A stretch of DNA of 64,000 bases, from positions 744,001 to 808,000 of the forward strand of contig JAPZUA010000002.1 of the NCBI GenBank assembly GCA_027532905.1, written 5' to 3'. This DNA comes from Magnetospirillum sp. GTDB taxonomy: Bacteria > Pseudomonadota > Alphaproteobacteria > CACIAM-22H2. The translations under genes were made by a program, and so were the position numbers. Under the pieces are notes generated by a model. The model did not search any database and was not told the DNA's origin. It worked only from the letters and a program-made list of their open reading frames with translations. Shown here piece after piece: positions 39,849 to 48,712 of this stretch (the first letter of the stretch is position 1; each line of letters opens with the position of its first letter).

Positions 39849-40739
39849 GTGCCGCTTGCCAGCATGACCGGATTTGCCCGTGCCAGCGCCGAGGCTTTGG
39901 GGCGCGTGGCAACCTGGGAGGCACGGTCGGTCAACGGGCGCGGCCTCGAAGTGCGCCTGCGCCTGCCGCCGGGCTACGACCGTCTCGAAAGTGAAATCCG
40001 TACGCGCGCGGCCAAGCGCTTCGATCGCGGCAATGTGGCGCTCAATCTGACGATCGAAACGCCGACGCTGGGTCCGCGCCTCCAAATCAATCGGGCTGCC
40101 CTCGACCAAGCAATCGCCTTGATGGGCGAGTTGTCGGGCCGCATCGATGCGGCGGCCCCGCGCCTCGACGGCATTCTCGCCATTCGTGGCGTGCTCGAAA
40201 CGGTCGGCGAAACGCCGCTCGACGAAGCCGAGCAGGCCAAGCTCGATGCGGCGATCCTGGCAGCGCTCGACCTCGTGCTTGCGGGCCTCGTCGAAGCGCG
40301 TGCCAAAGAGGGTGCGGCTCTTGCGCGCGTGCTCGACGCAGCCCTCGACGAAATCGAAAGTCTCACGCGCGAGGCGGCCGCCAGTGCCGCCGCCCAACCG
40401 GCCGCTCTCAAAGCCAAACTCGAAGCGCAGATGGCCGAACTGCTCGGGACCCAGACCGGCTTGTCGCCCGAGCGCTTGGCGCACGAGGCGGCCTTGATTG
40501 CGGTCAAAGCCGACGTGCGCGAAGAACTCGACCGGCTGCGCGCGCATATCGGCCAGGCGCGCGAGTTGTTTGCCGGCAAAGGGACGGTCGGGCGCAAGCT
40601 CGACTTCCTGAGCCAGGAGTTCAACCGGGAGGCCAACACGCTGTGCTCTAAAGCGTCGGACATCGCGCTGACCCGCATCGGGCTCGCCCTCAAGACCGCG
40701 ATCGACCGCATGCGCGAGCAAGCCGCAAACGTGGAGTGA
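39849..40739 (+). CDS. yicC: YicC family endoribonuclease-like protein
   Basis: A 296-residue protein of the YicC/YloC family. Characterised members are RNases or adaptors in RNA decay. The N-terminal block is SMTGFARASAEALG with the family pattern NGRGLEVRLRLP. The C-terminal DUF1732 region holds KGTVGRKLDFLSQEFNREAN and ends in a long helix. The GTG at 39849 is preceded by GAGGAG at 8 bases and starts just before the conserved SMTGFA. It is co-directional with gmk, 9 bases away, a conserved pair. Confidence 0.9.
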   Translation: MPLASMTGFARASAEALGRVATWEARSVNGRGLEVRLRLPPGYDRLESEIRTRAAKRFDRGNVALNLTIETPTLGPRLQINRAALDQAIALMGELSGRIDAAAPRLDGILAIRGVLETVGETPLDEAEQAKLDAAILAALDLVLAGLVEARAKEGAALARVLDAALDEIESLTREAAASAAAQPAALKAKLEAQMAELLGTQTGLSPERLAHEAALIAVKADVREELDRLRAHIGQARELFAGKGTVGRKLDFLSQEFNREANTLCSKASDIALTRIGLALKTAIDRMREQAANVE

Positions 40740-40748
40740 CGAGAAGCG

Positions 40749-41384
40749 ATGGACGATGCTATCTACCGCCGCGGCCTGATGCTGGTGCTGTCGTCGCCGT
40801 CGGGGGCGGGCAAGACGTCGATCAGCCGCGAATTGTTGCGCCGCGAACCTGGGCTTGCGATGTCGGTCTCGGCGACGACGCGGCAAAAGCGGCCCGGCGA
40901 AACCGACGGTCTCGACTATTTCTTCGTCGACCAGACCGAGTTCGGGTTGCGCATCAATCGCGGCGAATTTCTTGAACACGCCAAAGTCTTCGGCAACTAC
41001 TACGGCACGCCGCGCGGGCCCGTCGAAGAGAGCCTGCGTGCGGGGCGCGACGTACTGTTCGACATCGACTGGCAGGGCACGCAGCAGATCCGCGAAAAGC
41101 TCGCGGCAGATCTTGTGACCGTGTTCATCCTGCCGCCCTCGACCGCCGAGCTCGAGCGGCGGCTCAATGCGCGGGCGCAGGATCCGGCACATGTGGTCGC
41201 CCAGCGCATGGCGCAGGCCTCCAACGAGATGAGCCATTGGCCCGAATACGACTACATCGTCGTCAATCGCGATCTCGACCGCTCGGTTGCCGAAGTGCAG
41301 TCGGTTCTGGCAGCCGAGCGAATCAAGCGCGAGCGTCAGATCGGGCTCGGCGACTTCGTCAAGCGTTTGCGCGACGGGCGCTGA
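40749..41384 (+). CDS. gmk: Guanylate kinase
   Basis: Phosphorylates GMP to GDP, 211 residues. The P-loop is SPSGAGKT at about 16-23. The GMP-binding region includes SATTRQKRPGETDGLDYFFV and EFLEHAKVFGNYYGTP, and Walker B is DVLFDIDWQGTQQI. Its last 26 bases overlap the end of the convergent rsmA gene. Together with guaB and guaA in this window it completes IMP to GDP. Confidence 0.96.
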   Translation: MDDAIYRRGLMLVLSSPSGAGKTSISRELLRREPGLAMSVSATTRQKRPGETDGLDYFFVDQTEFGLRINRGEFLEHAKVFGNYYGTPRGPVEESLRAGRDVLFDIDWQGTQQIREKLAADLVTVFILPPSTAELERRLNARAQDPAHVVAQRMAQASNEMSHWPEYDYIVVNRDLDRSVAEVQSVLAAERIKRERQIGLGDFVKRLRDGR

Positions 41385-42240
41385 CGACGCGCGCGAGCGC
41401 GCAGAATTCCTCGACCGATAGGGTTTCCGCACGCCGTGTTGCGTCTATCCCGGCCACTTCGCACAGCGCGAGCGGATCGCCACCGAGCGCTTTGAGCGAT
41501 TGGCGCAGCATCTTGCGCCGCTGGCCGAACGCGGCCGCCACGACACGTTCGAGCGTTTTTGCGTCGGCCTCGGCAAGCGGTTGGGCGCGCGGCCGCAATT
41601 CGGCGATGGCCGACACCACGGCAGGCGGGGGCGAAAAAGCGCTGGGGGCGACGTCGAACAGCCGGCGTACTTGCCAGCGCCATTGGGCGGCAACCGACAG
41701 CCGCCCATAGGCCGCACTGCCTGGCGCTGCTGCGAGGCGTTCGACGACTTCTTTCTGCAGCATCACAACCAGCGTTTCGAACGCGTCGGGCCGTGCCAGC
41801 CAAGCCAGCAGCATCGGCGTGCCGACATTGTAGGGCAGGTTCGCGACGATGCGCCGAGGCGCCGTTCCGATCGCGGCAAGGTCGAGTTCAAGCGCGTCGC
41901 CCTCGACGATCGTCAGGCGATCGCGTCCCCAGAACGCCGCGATTTCTTCGAGGGCCGGCAAGGCGCGCGCATCGCGCTCGACCACCACGAGATGGCCTGC
42001 CCCCTCGGCCAAGAGCCCACGCGTGAGGCCGCCGGGGCCGGGGCCGACCTCGATCGTGGTGCCGGTCCCAATATCGCCTGCCGCTCGCGCGATGCGGCGG
42101 GTGAGATTGAGATCGAACAGGAAATGCTGGCCCAGCGATTTTCGCGCCGCGAGGCCGTGCTTGCGCACGATCTCGGCAAGCGGCGGCAAGCCGTCGGCGG
42201 CGGGAGCGCGCGGCTGCGTCGGCCGGTCGATCGCCGTCAG
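41359..42240 (-). CDS. rsmA: 16S rRNA dimethyladenosine transferase RsmA (KsgA), probable CTG start
   Basis: Dimethylates the two adjacent adenosines of helix 45 in 16S rRNA. SAM motif EVGPGPGGLTRGLL, the NLPYNVGTPML catalytic motif and the typical KSLGQHFLFDLNLTRRIARA are present. A TTG at 42189 would begin at PPLAEIVRKHGL. However, the frame continues upstream to a CTG overlapping the surA stop (CTGA), giving L-TAID...GLPPLAEIV, which matches the MSAID..LPPL start I recall for alphaproteobacterial relatives. I therefore place the start at 42240 (293 residues). The 3' end overlaps gmk by 26 bases. pdxA, often between surA and rsmA, is absent. Confidence 0.88.
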   Translation of the reverse strand: MTAIDRPTQPRAPAADGLPPLAEIVRKHGLAARKSLGQHFLFDLNLTRRIARAAGDIGTGTTIEVGPGPGGLTRGLLAEGAGHLVVVERDARALPALEEIAAFWGRDRLTIVEGDALELDLAAIGTAPRRIVANLPYNVGTPMLLAWLARPDAFETLVVMLQKEVVERLAAAPGSAAYGRLSVAAQWRWQVRRLFDVAPSAFSPPPAVVSAIAELRPRAQPLAEADAKTLERVVAAAFGQRRKMLRQSLKALGGDPLALCEVAGIDATRRAETLSVEEFCALARVVSARRANA

Positions 42241-43508
42241 GCCCGGATGTCGATCACGGCTACGCGCCGCAGATCGCGCAGATAGCGGCGGGCAGCATTG
42301 TCAATGCGCTGGCGGATCAGGTTCTCTTCGATGTCGCTGGCCGAGGGCAGGTTAGATTTCGGTTCCTGGCGCACGCACAGCATCGTCATGCCGACGCCGC
42401 CCGAGGCCGGCGTCGGGTCGGTCATCTCGCCGACTTTCAGCGCGCGGATGCGCGCACGCGCGTCCGCCGCAAGGTCGCCGATGCGCACCTCAGCGAGCCG
42501 CGTGGGGGCGGGCACACGCAGTTCCTGCGCCACGCGTTCGAGGTCGGCGCAGCCTTCGACTGTCTCGCGGACCGTTTCGGCCAGTGCGAGCGTCGCCTCG
42601 CGGTCGCTTTGACCGGCCCCCGACGGCAACGGGAACACCATCTGCGCGATTTCGACGAGCGCATCGTCGGGCGAAGCGGGTGCAAGCACGCGCTTTTCGC
42701 GCATGGCGTAGATGTAGATGCCGCTCGGGGTTTTGATCGGCATCGAAACGTCGTTTGTATCGAGCTTTGCTAGCTCCTGCTCGACCGCGTCGTCGAACTG
42801 GCCCTTTTGCACCCAGCCGATGTCGCCGCCTTCATTGGCCGAAGCAGCCTGGCTGAATTGCTGGGCCGCGACGGGGAAGGGCAGGCCGCCCTTCATGCGC
42901 TCGATCAGCTCGTCGGCATTGCGCTCGACTTCGCCTTCCTGGTCGGGATTGTCGATCGATAGGAAGATTTCGGCGAGCAGATATTCGGTGACCGGTTCGC
43001 CTTGGGAATAGCGCGCCAGCGTTTCGTCGATTTCTTCCGAACTGACTTCGATCTGCGGCCGCAGGCGGCCCGCAACGATGCGGCCCCATGCGATCGACGC
43101 TTCGATCTGGCGCTCGAGGGTCGAGCGCGAGGAGCCCGCGCGCCGCAGGATCTGGTCGACGGCACCGGCCGGCAGATTGTTGGCGCGCTCGAGGCGCGCG
43201 ATCTGCGCGTCGATGTCGCGCTTGGGGACCGTCACGCCGAGCCGTTTTGCCTCTTGCACCTGGATGCGCTCGTCGATGAGCTGGCGCAGCACCTGCGGGC
43301 GCACGCGCTCGCGCGCTTCGGGCGAGGCGCCCCCTTGGATTGTCGCGAAATTGAGCCCGATCCGGGAGTCGACGTCGAAGTTGGACACGATGTCGGTATT
43401 GACGACCGCAATGATGCGCTGTTCTTGCGCGCCGAGCGGGGCGACAGGGACAGCCATCAGGGCAGCGGCAAGGGCAAAGCTGAGGACGGCGGGACTCTGG
43501 TTCTTCAT
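42237..43508 (-). CDS. surA: SurA-like periplasmic peptidyl-prolyl isomerase/chaperone
   Basis: Periplasmic chaperone for outer-membrane proteins, 423 residues. It has a signal peptide (AVLSFALAAALMAVPVAPLG, cut near GAQ), a SurA N domain beginning RIIAVVNTDIVSNFDVDSRI, and a parvulin domain around 175-275 with YLLAEIFLSID and GGDIGWVQKGQF. A poorly conserved second parvulin-like part and a C-terminal helix follow. It lies directly downstream of lptG with no lptD in between, and upstream of rsmA. Confidence 0.92.
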   Translation of the reverse strand: MKNQSPAVLSFALAAALMAVPVAPLGAQEQRIIAVVNTDIVSNFDVDSRIGLNFATIQGGASPEARERVRPQVLRQLIDERIQVQEAKRLGVTVPKRDIDAQIARLERANNLPAGAVDQILRRAGSSRSTLERQIEASIAWGRIVAGRLRPQIEVSSEEIDETLARYSQGEPVTEYLLAEIFLSIDNPDQEGEVERNADELIERMKGGLPFPVAAQQFSQAASANEGGDIGWVQKGQFDDAVEQELAKLDTNDVSMPIKTPSGIYIYAMREKRVLAPASPDDALVEIAQMVFPLPSGAGQSDREATLALAETVRETVEGCADLERVAQELRVPAPTRLAEVRIGDLAADARARIRALKVGEMTDPTPASGGVGMTMLCVRQEPKSNLPSASDIEENLIRQRIDNAARRYLRDLRRVAVIDIRA

Positions 43509-43584
43509 GGCCGAAATCTATAGTTAAAAAGCGCTGCGCGCGCAATTCGCGTGTCGCTGGGTCGGGTGTCGTAAGGGCGATTGG

Positions 43585-44679
43585 TCAGCCGTCTTCGAGA
43601 TGCAATAGCATGGCGATCCCAAGCATGCTCGACACGGCGGCAGGCGTCCAGGCGGCGAGGGCGACTGGGATCGTCGCACTCTGGCCGAGGGCGCCCACAA
43701 GGCTTGAGACGAAAAACAGCACAAAACCGGTGCCAATGCCGGTTGCGATCATGAGGCCGGTGCCGCCGCGCCGATGCGGACGCAGGGAAAAAGTCGCCGC
43801 AATCAGCACCATAGCGGCCAGCAGCAGCGGCAGGGCCGTCAACTGGTGCCAGTGCAGGCGATGGCGCGTGGCCGAAAAACCCGCCGTTTCGATCAGCCGG
43901 ATGAAACCCGGCAGCTCCCAGAACGAGATCGTCAACGGCGAGGAAAAAGAATCCTGGATCTGCTCGGCCGTCATGTTGGTTGGCACGCGGCGGCGCTGCT
44001 CGAACACGGCGGGGCGCTCAGGCGCGGTGATCCAGGCGTCCTCAACTTCCCAATAGCCGGGATAGAGCTGGGCGCGGGCGGCGTCGATGCGGTTTTTGAA
44101 GCGATCCTGCCCCTCGAAATTGATAATGATCACATCGAAAAGGCGCATGTCGGCCGACGCCACGCGGCGCGCATGCACGACCGAATCGCCGGACGCATCG
44201 TTCTGCCGCAACCAGAAACCCGCATTAGAGAGCGCAAACAGATTGCCGCGGCCTTGCATGAACTCGACGTCCAGCCGCTCGAAGCGTCCGTAGAGGGCGG
44301 CTGCGATTGGATTGAGGATCGCGACCGAAACGATGCCGTAGGCGAGGGCCATGCCCACGACTGGGAACAGGAACTGCCACACCGACACACCCGCCGCGCG
44401 CGCCACCGTCAATTCGTGCGAGCGGGTCAGACGCCAGAACGTGATCATGGCCGCGAACAGGGCGATGAAGGGGCACAATTCTTCGGCCATCTGCGGCAAT
44501 TTGTAGAACGCCATCTGAAGCACGAGCTGCGTCGTGACGCTGGGGCGGCTTGCCGAGCGACGCAGCAATTCGATGACCTCGAACATGTAGACAAGCGCCA
44601 TCATCAGCAGAAAGAAACCCGCCAAAGCGGCCACGAACTGGCGCCCGATATACGTAAGTAGGGTCGTTGAGAGGCGCAT
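43585..44679 (-). CDS. lptG: LPS export permease LptG
   Basis: Transmembrane subunit of the LptB2FG exporter that extracts LPS from the inner membrane. The 364 residues have three helices at the start (about 10-33, 55-80, 100-125), a periplasmic jellyroll domain and three C-terminal helices, the family plan. The motif SHELTVARAAGVSVWQFLFP follows helix 2. It begins 8 bases after lptF. The next gene on the strand is surA, 76 bases on. Confidence 0.92.
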   Translation of the reverse strand: MRLSTTLLTYIGRQFVAALAGFFLLMMALVYMFEVIELLRRSASRPSVTTQLVLQMAFYKLPQMAEELCPFIALFAAMITFWRLTRSHELTVARAAGVSVWQFLFPVVGMALAYGIVSVAILNPIAAALYGRFERLDVEFMQGRGNLFALSNAGFWLRQNDASGDSVVHARRVASADMRLFDVIIINFEGQDRFKNRIDAARAQLYPGYWEVEDAWITAPERPAVFEQRRRVPTNMTAEQIQDSFSSPLTISFWELPGFIRLIETAGFSATRHRLHWHQLTALPLLLAAMVLIAATFSLRPHRRGGTGLMIATGIGTGFVLFFVSSLVGALGQSATIPVALAAWTPAAVSSMLGIAMLLHLEDG

Positions 44680-44687
44680 CGAACGGT

Positions 44688-45800
44688 TCACGCCACCGAG
44701 GTTTGGACCGCGCGCATGCGCTTGGGTCCAAGCGACATCACGTAGGCTGCAACCGCTGCAATCGCGACAGGGGCGATATAGAGCAGCGCCAGCGTCGCCG
44801 GCATGCGCGATGCGAGGTTGGGCAGTGAGATCGCCAGCGCTTGCGTGGCAACGCCGCAGAAGGTCGCCATAAGCAGACGCTGGGCGAGGCCACGGCGGTT
44901 GAAGTTGCCGGGCAGCAGGCAGGCAAGGGCCACCATTACGAGCGCGAACGGATAGAGCGGCGTTGCCAGACGCGAATGGCCCTCGGCGATCAGGCGATTG
45001 TAGTACTGGCGGTCGTGCGCATCGTCGGTGTTCGGCCACAGCAATTCGTCGAGATAGCGCTCGCCCGCGTCGCGCCAGCGATATTCGCTGCCGCGCTCGG
45101 TGCTGATCTCGACCGAATAGCGCTCGAAATAGAGCAGCGACAATTTGCCGGCCGCTCGGTCGACCTGCTGGCGGTTGCCGTTGAGCAGGATCACGCGCGG
45201 CCCGTCTTCCGTGCTGGCGATGGTGCCGCGCTCGGCCAGCAGCGTGACGGGGTTGGAGGGATCGCGCGAATCCTGCACCAGAATCCCGCGCAAATCGCCG
45301 TTCGCCTCGCGCGCGCGCACATAGACGGTGAGTGAACCGCCGATCGTGGAGAATGCACCTTCCTGCAGCAGCAGGCTCGAATAGTCCGAGCGGATGTTCG
45401 AGTGAAGCTCCTTGAACTGGCTGAAGGTCATCGGCATCAGCCACAGCGACAGCACGTAGCAAAGGGCGGTTGCACCGCCCGCCAGGATCAGGGCCGGGCG
45501 CGCCAGTTGGTTCGGGCCGAAGCCGACCGCGCGCATCACGACCAGTTCGCTGTCGAGCGTGAGCCGGTTGTAAACGAAGAGGGTCGCAACAAAGAGGGCA
45601 ATGGGAACCACGAGCGACAGGAAGTTCGGCAGCAGCAGCGACGTGAGATAGAAGAACGCGCCGACCCCCAGCCCGCGATTGACGATAAGCTCGATGAAGC
45701 GCAGCGACTGCGTGAGCCAAATCGCCATGGTCAGTGTGGCCACGACGAAAACCGTCGCGGTCAGGATTTGGCTCAGAATGTAGGCAGTGATTCGGCGCAT
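44688..45800 (-). CDS. lptF: LPS export permease LptF
   Basis: Partner permease of LptG, 370 residues with the same six-helix plus jellyroll plan. The conserved coupling-helix region DSELVVMRAVGFGPNQLARP is clear, as is FALVMVALACLLPGNFNRRG near the C-terminal helices. ATG 45800 gives the typical MRRITAYILSQILTAT start; a TATACT box at 45816-45811 lies too close for a normal leader and lacks a -35. It is divergent from pepA, as in many alphaproteobacteria. Confidence 0.92.
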   Translation of the reverse strand: MRRITAYILSQILTATVFVVATLTMAIWLTQSLRFIELIVNRGLGVGAFFYLTSLLLPNFLSLVVPIALFVATLFVYNRLTLDSELVVMRAVGFGPNQLARPALILAGGATALCYVLSLWLMPMTFSQFKELHSNIRSDYSSLLLQEGAFSTIGGSLTVYVRAREANGDLRGILVQDSRDPSNPVTLLAERGTIASTEDGPRVILLNGNRQQVDRAAGKLSLLYFERYSVEISTERGSEYRWRDAGERYLDELLWPNTDDAHDRQYYNRLIAEGHSRLATPLYPFALVMVALACLLPGNFNRRGLAQRLLMATFCGVATQALAISLPNLASRMPATLALLYIAPVAIAAVAAYVMSLGPKRMRAVQTSVA

Positions 45801-45972
45801 GATCGTGCGCAGTATAGACCGGTCTTCGGTCGGGATTGTATGCGCTTGGCGGCGCAAATTATGCGAATGAAAACAGAACATTTGCGTGCGGGGCGCTTTT
45901 ATTTGGCCCAAGAGCCGCTATGGTGTCGGTCGTTCGATTTACGTCGACTCTTGTTCGCGAGGAACGTCCCCA

Positions 45973-47475
45973 ATGAAGATTGCATTCTCGAAGCCCGAAG
46001 CGCCAGCCAGCGGTGCCTATGTTGTCGGCATTCTGGAAGATCGCAAGCTGACGCCGGCCGCCGCTGCCCTCGACAAAAAGACCGGCGGGGTGGTTACGCG
46101 CGCGATGGCGACGACGCGCTTCAAGGGCAAGAAGGACGAGTTTCTCGACGTTGTAGCCCCCAAGGGCGTACCGTTCGGGCGCATCGTGCTCGCAGGGCTC
46201 GGCAAGATCGACAAACTCGATGCCAAGGGTGCTGAAGCGCTCGGCGGAAGTCTCGTGGCGCATCTCAACAAAACTGGCGAAACGCAAGCGACCGTCTCGG
46301 TCGAGCAGATTGCCGACGGCGCCATCGGCCCGTCGGTGATGGCCGCCCACATGGCGCTCGGCGCCAAGCTGCGCGCCTATCGCTTCGACAAATACAAGAC
46401 ACGCGAGAAGGACGACGCCAAGCCGAGCCTCAAATCGCTCAATCTTCTGGTCACCGACGTTGCGGCGGCACGCAAGATCCATGGTCCCCTCGACCGCGTT
46501 GCCGATGCTGTCTCCTTCGCGCGCGATCTCGTGTCCGAGCCGCCGAACGTGCTCTATCCCGAGAGCCTTGCCGAGCGCTGCAAGCGCCTCACGGCATTCG
46601 GCGTGAAGGTTGAGATTTTCGACGAAAAGCAGCTCGAGAAGATGGGCGCAGGCGCCTTGCTCGGCGTGGGCCAAGGTTCGGCCCGGCCGTCGCGCATGGT
46701 CATTCTGCAGTACCATGGCGCACCCAAGGCCAAGGACAAGCGCCCGGTCGCGTTTGTCGGCAAAGGTGTGACCTTCGACACGGGCGGCATTTCGATCAAA
46801 CCGTCGGCCGGCATGGAAGATATGAAGTGGGACATGGCGGGCTCCGCAGCCGTGATCGGGGCGATCGAAGCGCTTGCCGCCCGCCACGCGAAGGTCAACG
46901 CGATCGGTGCGGTCGGCCTCGTCGAGAATATGCCCGGCCACAATGCGCAGCGCCCGTCGGACATCGTACGCTCGCTGTCGGGCAAGACGATCGAAGTTCT
47001 GAACACCGACGCCGAAGGCCGCCTCGTGCTGGCCGATGTGCTTTGGTATGTGCAGGACCGCTTCAAGCCCAAGGCGATGTTCGATCTCGCGACCTTGACC
47101 GGAGCCGTGATCGTGGCGCTGGGCCACGAATATGCCGGCATCATGGGCAACGATGCCGCACTGGCCGAAAAGCTCACGGCCGCAGGCGAAGCGACCGGCG
47201 AAAAGGTTTGGCGCTTGCCCTTGGGCGAAGCCTACGACCGCGACATCGACAGTCCGGCGGCCGACGTCAAGAACATCGCGGCCGGCCGCGGGGCGGGCTC
47301 GATCATCGGCGGCCAGTTCCTCGCACGCTTCGTCAACGACGTGCCGTGGGTGCATATCGACATCGCCGGCGTTGCCTGGAGCGGCAAAGACACGGCGACG
47401 TGCCCGAAGGGGGCAACGGCCTTCGGTGTGCGCCTGCTGGACCGGCTCGTCGCCGACAATTACGAGGAAGCTTGA
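45973..47475 (+). CDS. pepA: Leucyl aminopeptidase (cytosol aminopeptidase, M17)
   Basis: Two-metal aminopeptidase of 500 residues that removes N-terminal amino acids. The M17 signature NTDAEGRL begins at N344. The metal and catalytic residues are also in GKGVTFDTGGISIKPS and KWDMAGSAAV. The N-terminal macro-like domain (1-160) is present. A TTGA overlap joins it to holC. The 172-base spacer before it is shared with divergent lptF; no convincing promoter was identified. Confidence 0.96.
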   Translation: MKIAFSKPEAPASGAYVVGILEDRKLTPAAAALDKKTGGVVTRAMATTRFKGKKDEFLDVVAPKGVPFGRIVLAGLGKIDKLDAKGAEALGGSLVAHLNKTGETQATVSVEQIADGAIGPSVMAAHMALGAKLRAYRFDKYKTREKDDAKPSLKSLNLLVTDVAAARKIHGPLDRVADAVSFARDLVSEPPNVLYPESLAERCKRLTAFGVKVEIFDEKQLEKMGAGALLGVGQGSARPSRMVILQYHGAPKAKDKRPVAFVGKGVTFDTGGISIKPSAGMEDMKWDMAGSAAVIGAIEALAARHAKVNAIGAVGLVENMPGHNAQRPSDIVRSLSGKTIEVLNTDAEGRLVLADVLWYVQDRFKPKAMFDLATLTGAVIVALGHEYAGIMGNDAALAEKLTAAGEATGEKVWRLPLGEAYDRDIDSPAADVKNIAAGRGAGSIIGGQFLARFVNDVPWVHIDIAGVAWSGKDTATCPKGATAFGVRLLDRLVADNYEEA

Positions 47476-47918
47476 CGGATATCCGCTTCTACCAGCTCTT
47501 GGCAACGCCGCTCGAAGCGGCGTTGCCGAAGCTGCTCGAGAAGGCGACGTCCCAGGGCATGCGGGCCTGCATCGCCACCGGCACTGCCGAACGCGCGCAA
47601 GCGCTGGACGCGGCATTGTGGATCTACGCCGCCGACAGTTTTCTGCCGCACGGGCGCGCACCTGCATCGGGGGCGGACCAGCCGATCTGGCTTGCGCCCA
47701 ACATCGAAAATCCGAACGGGGCAGCCCTGCTCGTGACGCTCGACGGGCAGCAGCCGGAGCGCTTCGAAGACTGGAAGCTGGTCTGCGACATGTTCGACGG
47801 CACCGACGAGGCGGCGCTTGAAGCCGCGCGCGCGCGCTGGAAAACGCTCAAAGCGGCGGGCCATGTGCTGTCCTATTGGCGCCAAACCCCGGCCGGCGCA
47901 TGGGAAAAAGCGGCTTGA
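47472..47918 (+). CDS. holC: DNA polymerase III chi subunit
   Basis: Clamp-loader accessory subunit that binds SSB, 148 residues. The start DIRFYQLLATPLEAALPKLL, the LWIYAADSFLPHGRA segment (DXSFLPHG family motif) and QPIWLAPNIENPNGA identify the family. The TTG start lies in the pepA stop (TTGA). The order pepA-holC is conserved across proteobacteria. ndk follows after 75 bases under its own promoter. Confidence 0.92.
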   Translation: MTDIRFYQLLATPLEAALPKLLEKATSQGMRACIATGTAERAQALDAALWIYAADSFLPHGRAPASGADQPIWLAPNIENPNGAALLVTLDGQQPERFEDWKLVCDMFDGTDEAALEAARARWKTLKAAGHVLSYWRQTPAGAWEKAA

Positions 47919-47928
47919 GTGCACGCTC

Positions 47929-47957
47929 TTGCCCGCATCGCGGCCACTCGCTATAAG
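47929..47957 (+). promoter_or_regulatory. Promoter of ndk
   Basis: TTGCCC (47929-47934) and TATAAG (47952-47957) are 17 bases apart, 37 bases before the ndk ATG. It is a good sigma-70-like match. Confidence 0.6.
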
Positions 47958-47993
47958 CGCGCTTCCCGATCCTTTATCCGAAGAGCGAATTTC

Positions 47994-48416
47994 ATGGCTA
48001 TCGAACGCACATTTTCCATCCTAAAGCCCGATGCGACGCGCCGCAATCTCACGGGCGCCATCAATGCGCTGATCGAAAAGGCGGGTCTGCGCATCGTCGC
48101 GCAAAAGCGCATCCACATGACGCAAACCCAGGCCGAAAGCTTCTACGGCGTGCACAAGGCGCGGCCGTTCTTCGGCTCGCTCGTGGCGTTCATGACCTCG
48201 GGCCCGGTCGTCGTACAGGTGCTGGAAGGCGAAAACGCGGTCGCCAAGTATCGGGACGTGATGGGTGCGACCAACCCCGCGAACGCTGCTCCCGGCACGA
48301 TCCGCAAGGAATTCGCCGAATCGATCGAAGCCAACTCGGCGCACGGCTCGGACAGTGCCGAAAACGCCGCGATCGAAATCGCGTATTTCTTCGCCGGGGC
48401 CGAAATCGTCGGCTAA
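47994..48416 (+). CDS. ndk: Nucleoside diphosphate kinase
   Basis: Transfers phosphate between nucleoside triphosphates and diphosphates through a phosphohistidine, 140 residues. The active histidine is in NSAHGSDS (about H117), and [18 protein letters not shown] and [17 protein letters not shown] are canonical. Its own promoter lies in the preceding spacer and a strong terminator follows 24 bases after the stop, so it can form a single-gene unit. Confidence 0.97.
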   Translation: MAIERTFSILKPDATRRNLTGAINALIEKAGLRIVAQKRIHMTQTQAESFYGVHKARPFFGSLVAFMTSGPVVVQVLEGENAVAKYRDVMGATNPANAAPGTIRKEFAESIEANSAHGSDSAENAAIEIAYFFAGAEIVG

Positions 48417-48440
48417 GCACGAACCTCACGCCAAAAGAGA

Positions 48441-48476
48441 AGGGCCGCCTCCCGGAAACGGGGAGCGGCCCTTTTT
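48441..48476 (+). terminator. Rho-independent terminator after ndk
   Basis: A GC-rich 12-base stem (48441-48453 with 48461-48472, one bulged C) closes a seven-base loop and is followed by TTTTT. The opposite strand also ends in a T-rich stretch, so it may also stop the convergent cytochrome oxidase subunit IV transcript. Confidence 0.85.
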
Positions 48477-48503
48477 GTTGCCGTATGTGCTTGGACTTAA
48501 GGC

Positions 48504-48662
48504 TTAGCCGTGCGGCACCAGGAATACGTACATGGCGATCAGGATCAGCACCGTCGCGCCGCCGATCCATTTGATCAGACCGTTGAAAACATCCCAGGTC
48601 TGCAAATGCGGCGTCATGTCGTGCGTGAAATTGGGGTCGTTCTGCTGCGGGGCGTTGGCCAT
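48504..48662 (-). CDS. aa3-type cytochrome c oxidase subunit IV
   Basis: A 52-residue membrane peptide. A short hydrophilic N-terminus is followed by HLQTWDVFNGLIKWIGGATV and one membrane helix (about 29-50) with the ending LVPHG. It matches the small alphaproteobacterial CoxIV family seen in the Paracoccus and Rhodobacter oxidases. CGGAG precedes the ATG. The other cox genes are not nearby, which is common for this subunit. It may follow purN on the same transcript, 50 bases away. Confidence 0.85.
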   Translation of the reverse strand: MANAPQQNDPNFTHDMTPHLQTWDVFNGLIKWIGGATVLILIAMYVFLVPHG

Positions 48663-48712
48663 CGATATTCTCCGGAAATTGAGCGCCGAGATTAGCGCAA
48701 ACTGCGTTTTCG

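Noticed and set aside
42189-42189. TTG at 42189 as the rsmA start
   Set aside because: It would cut off residues conserved in relatives, and the CTGA overlap upstream is a better explanation, though it remains possible.
45811-45816. TATACT box just before lptF
   Set aside because: It would place the transcript start only about four bases from the start codon, and no -35 box is present; possibly fortuitous or a leaderless start.
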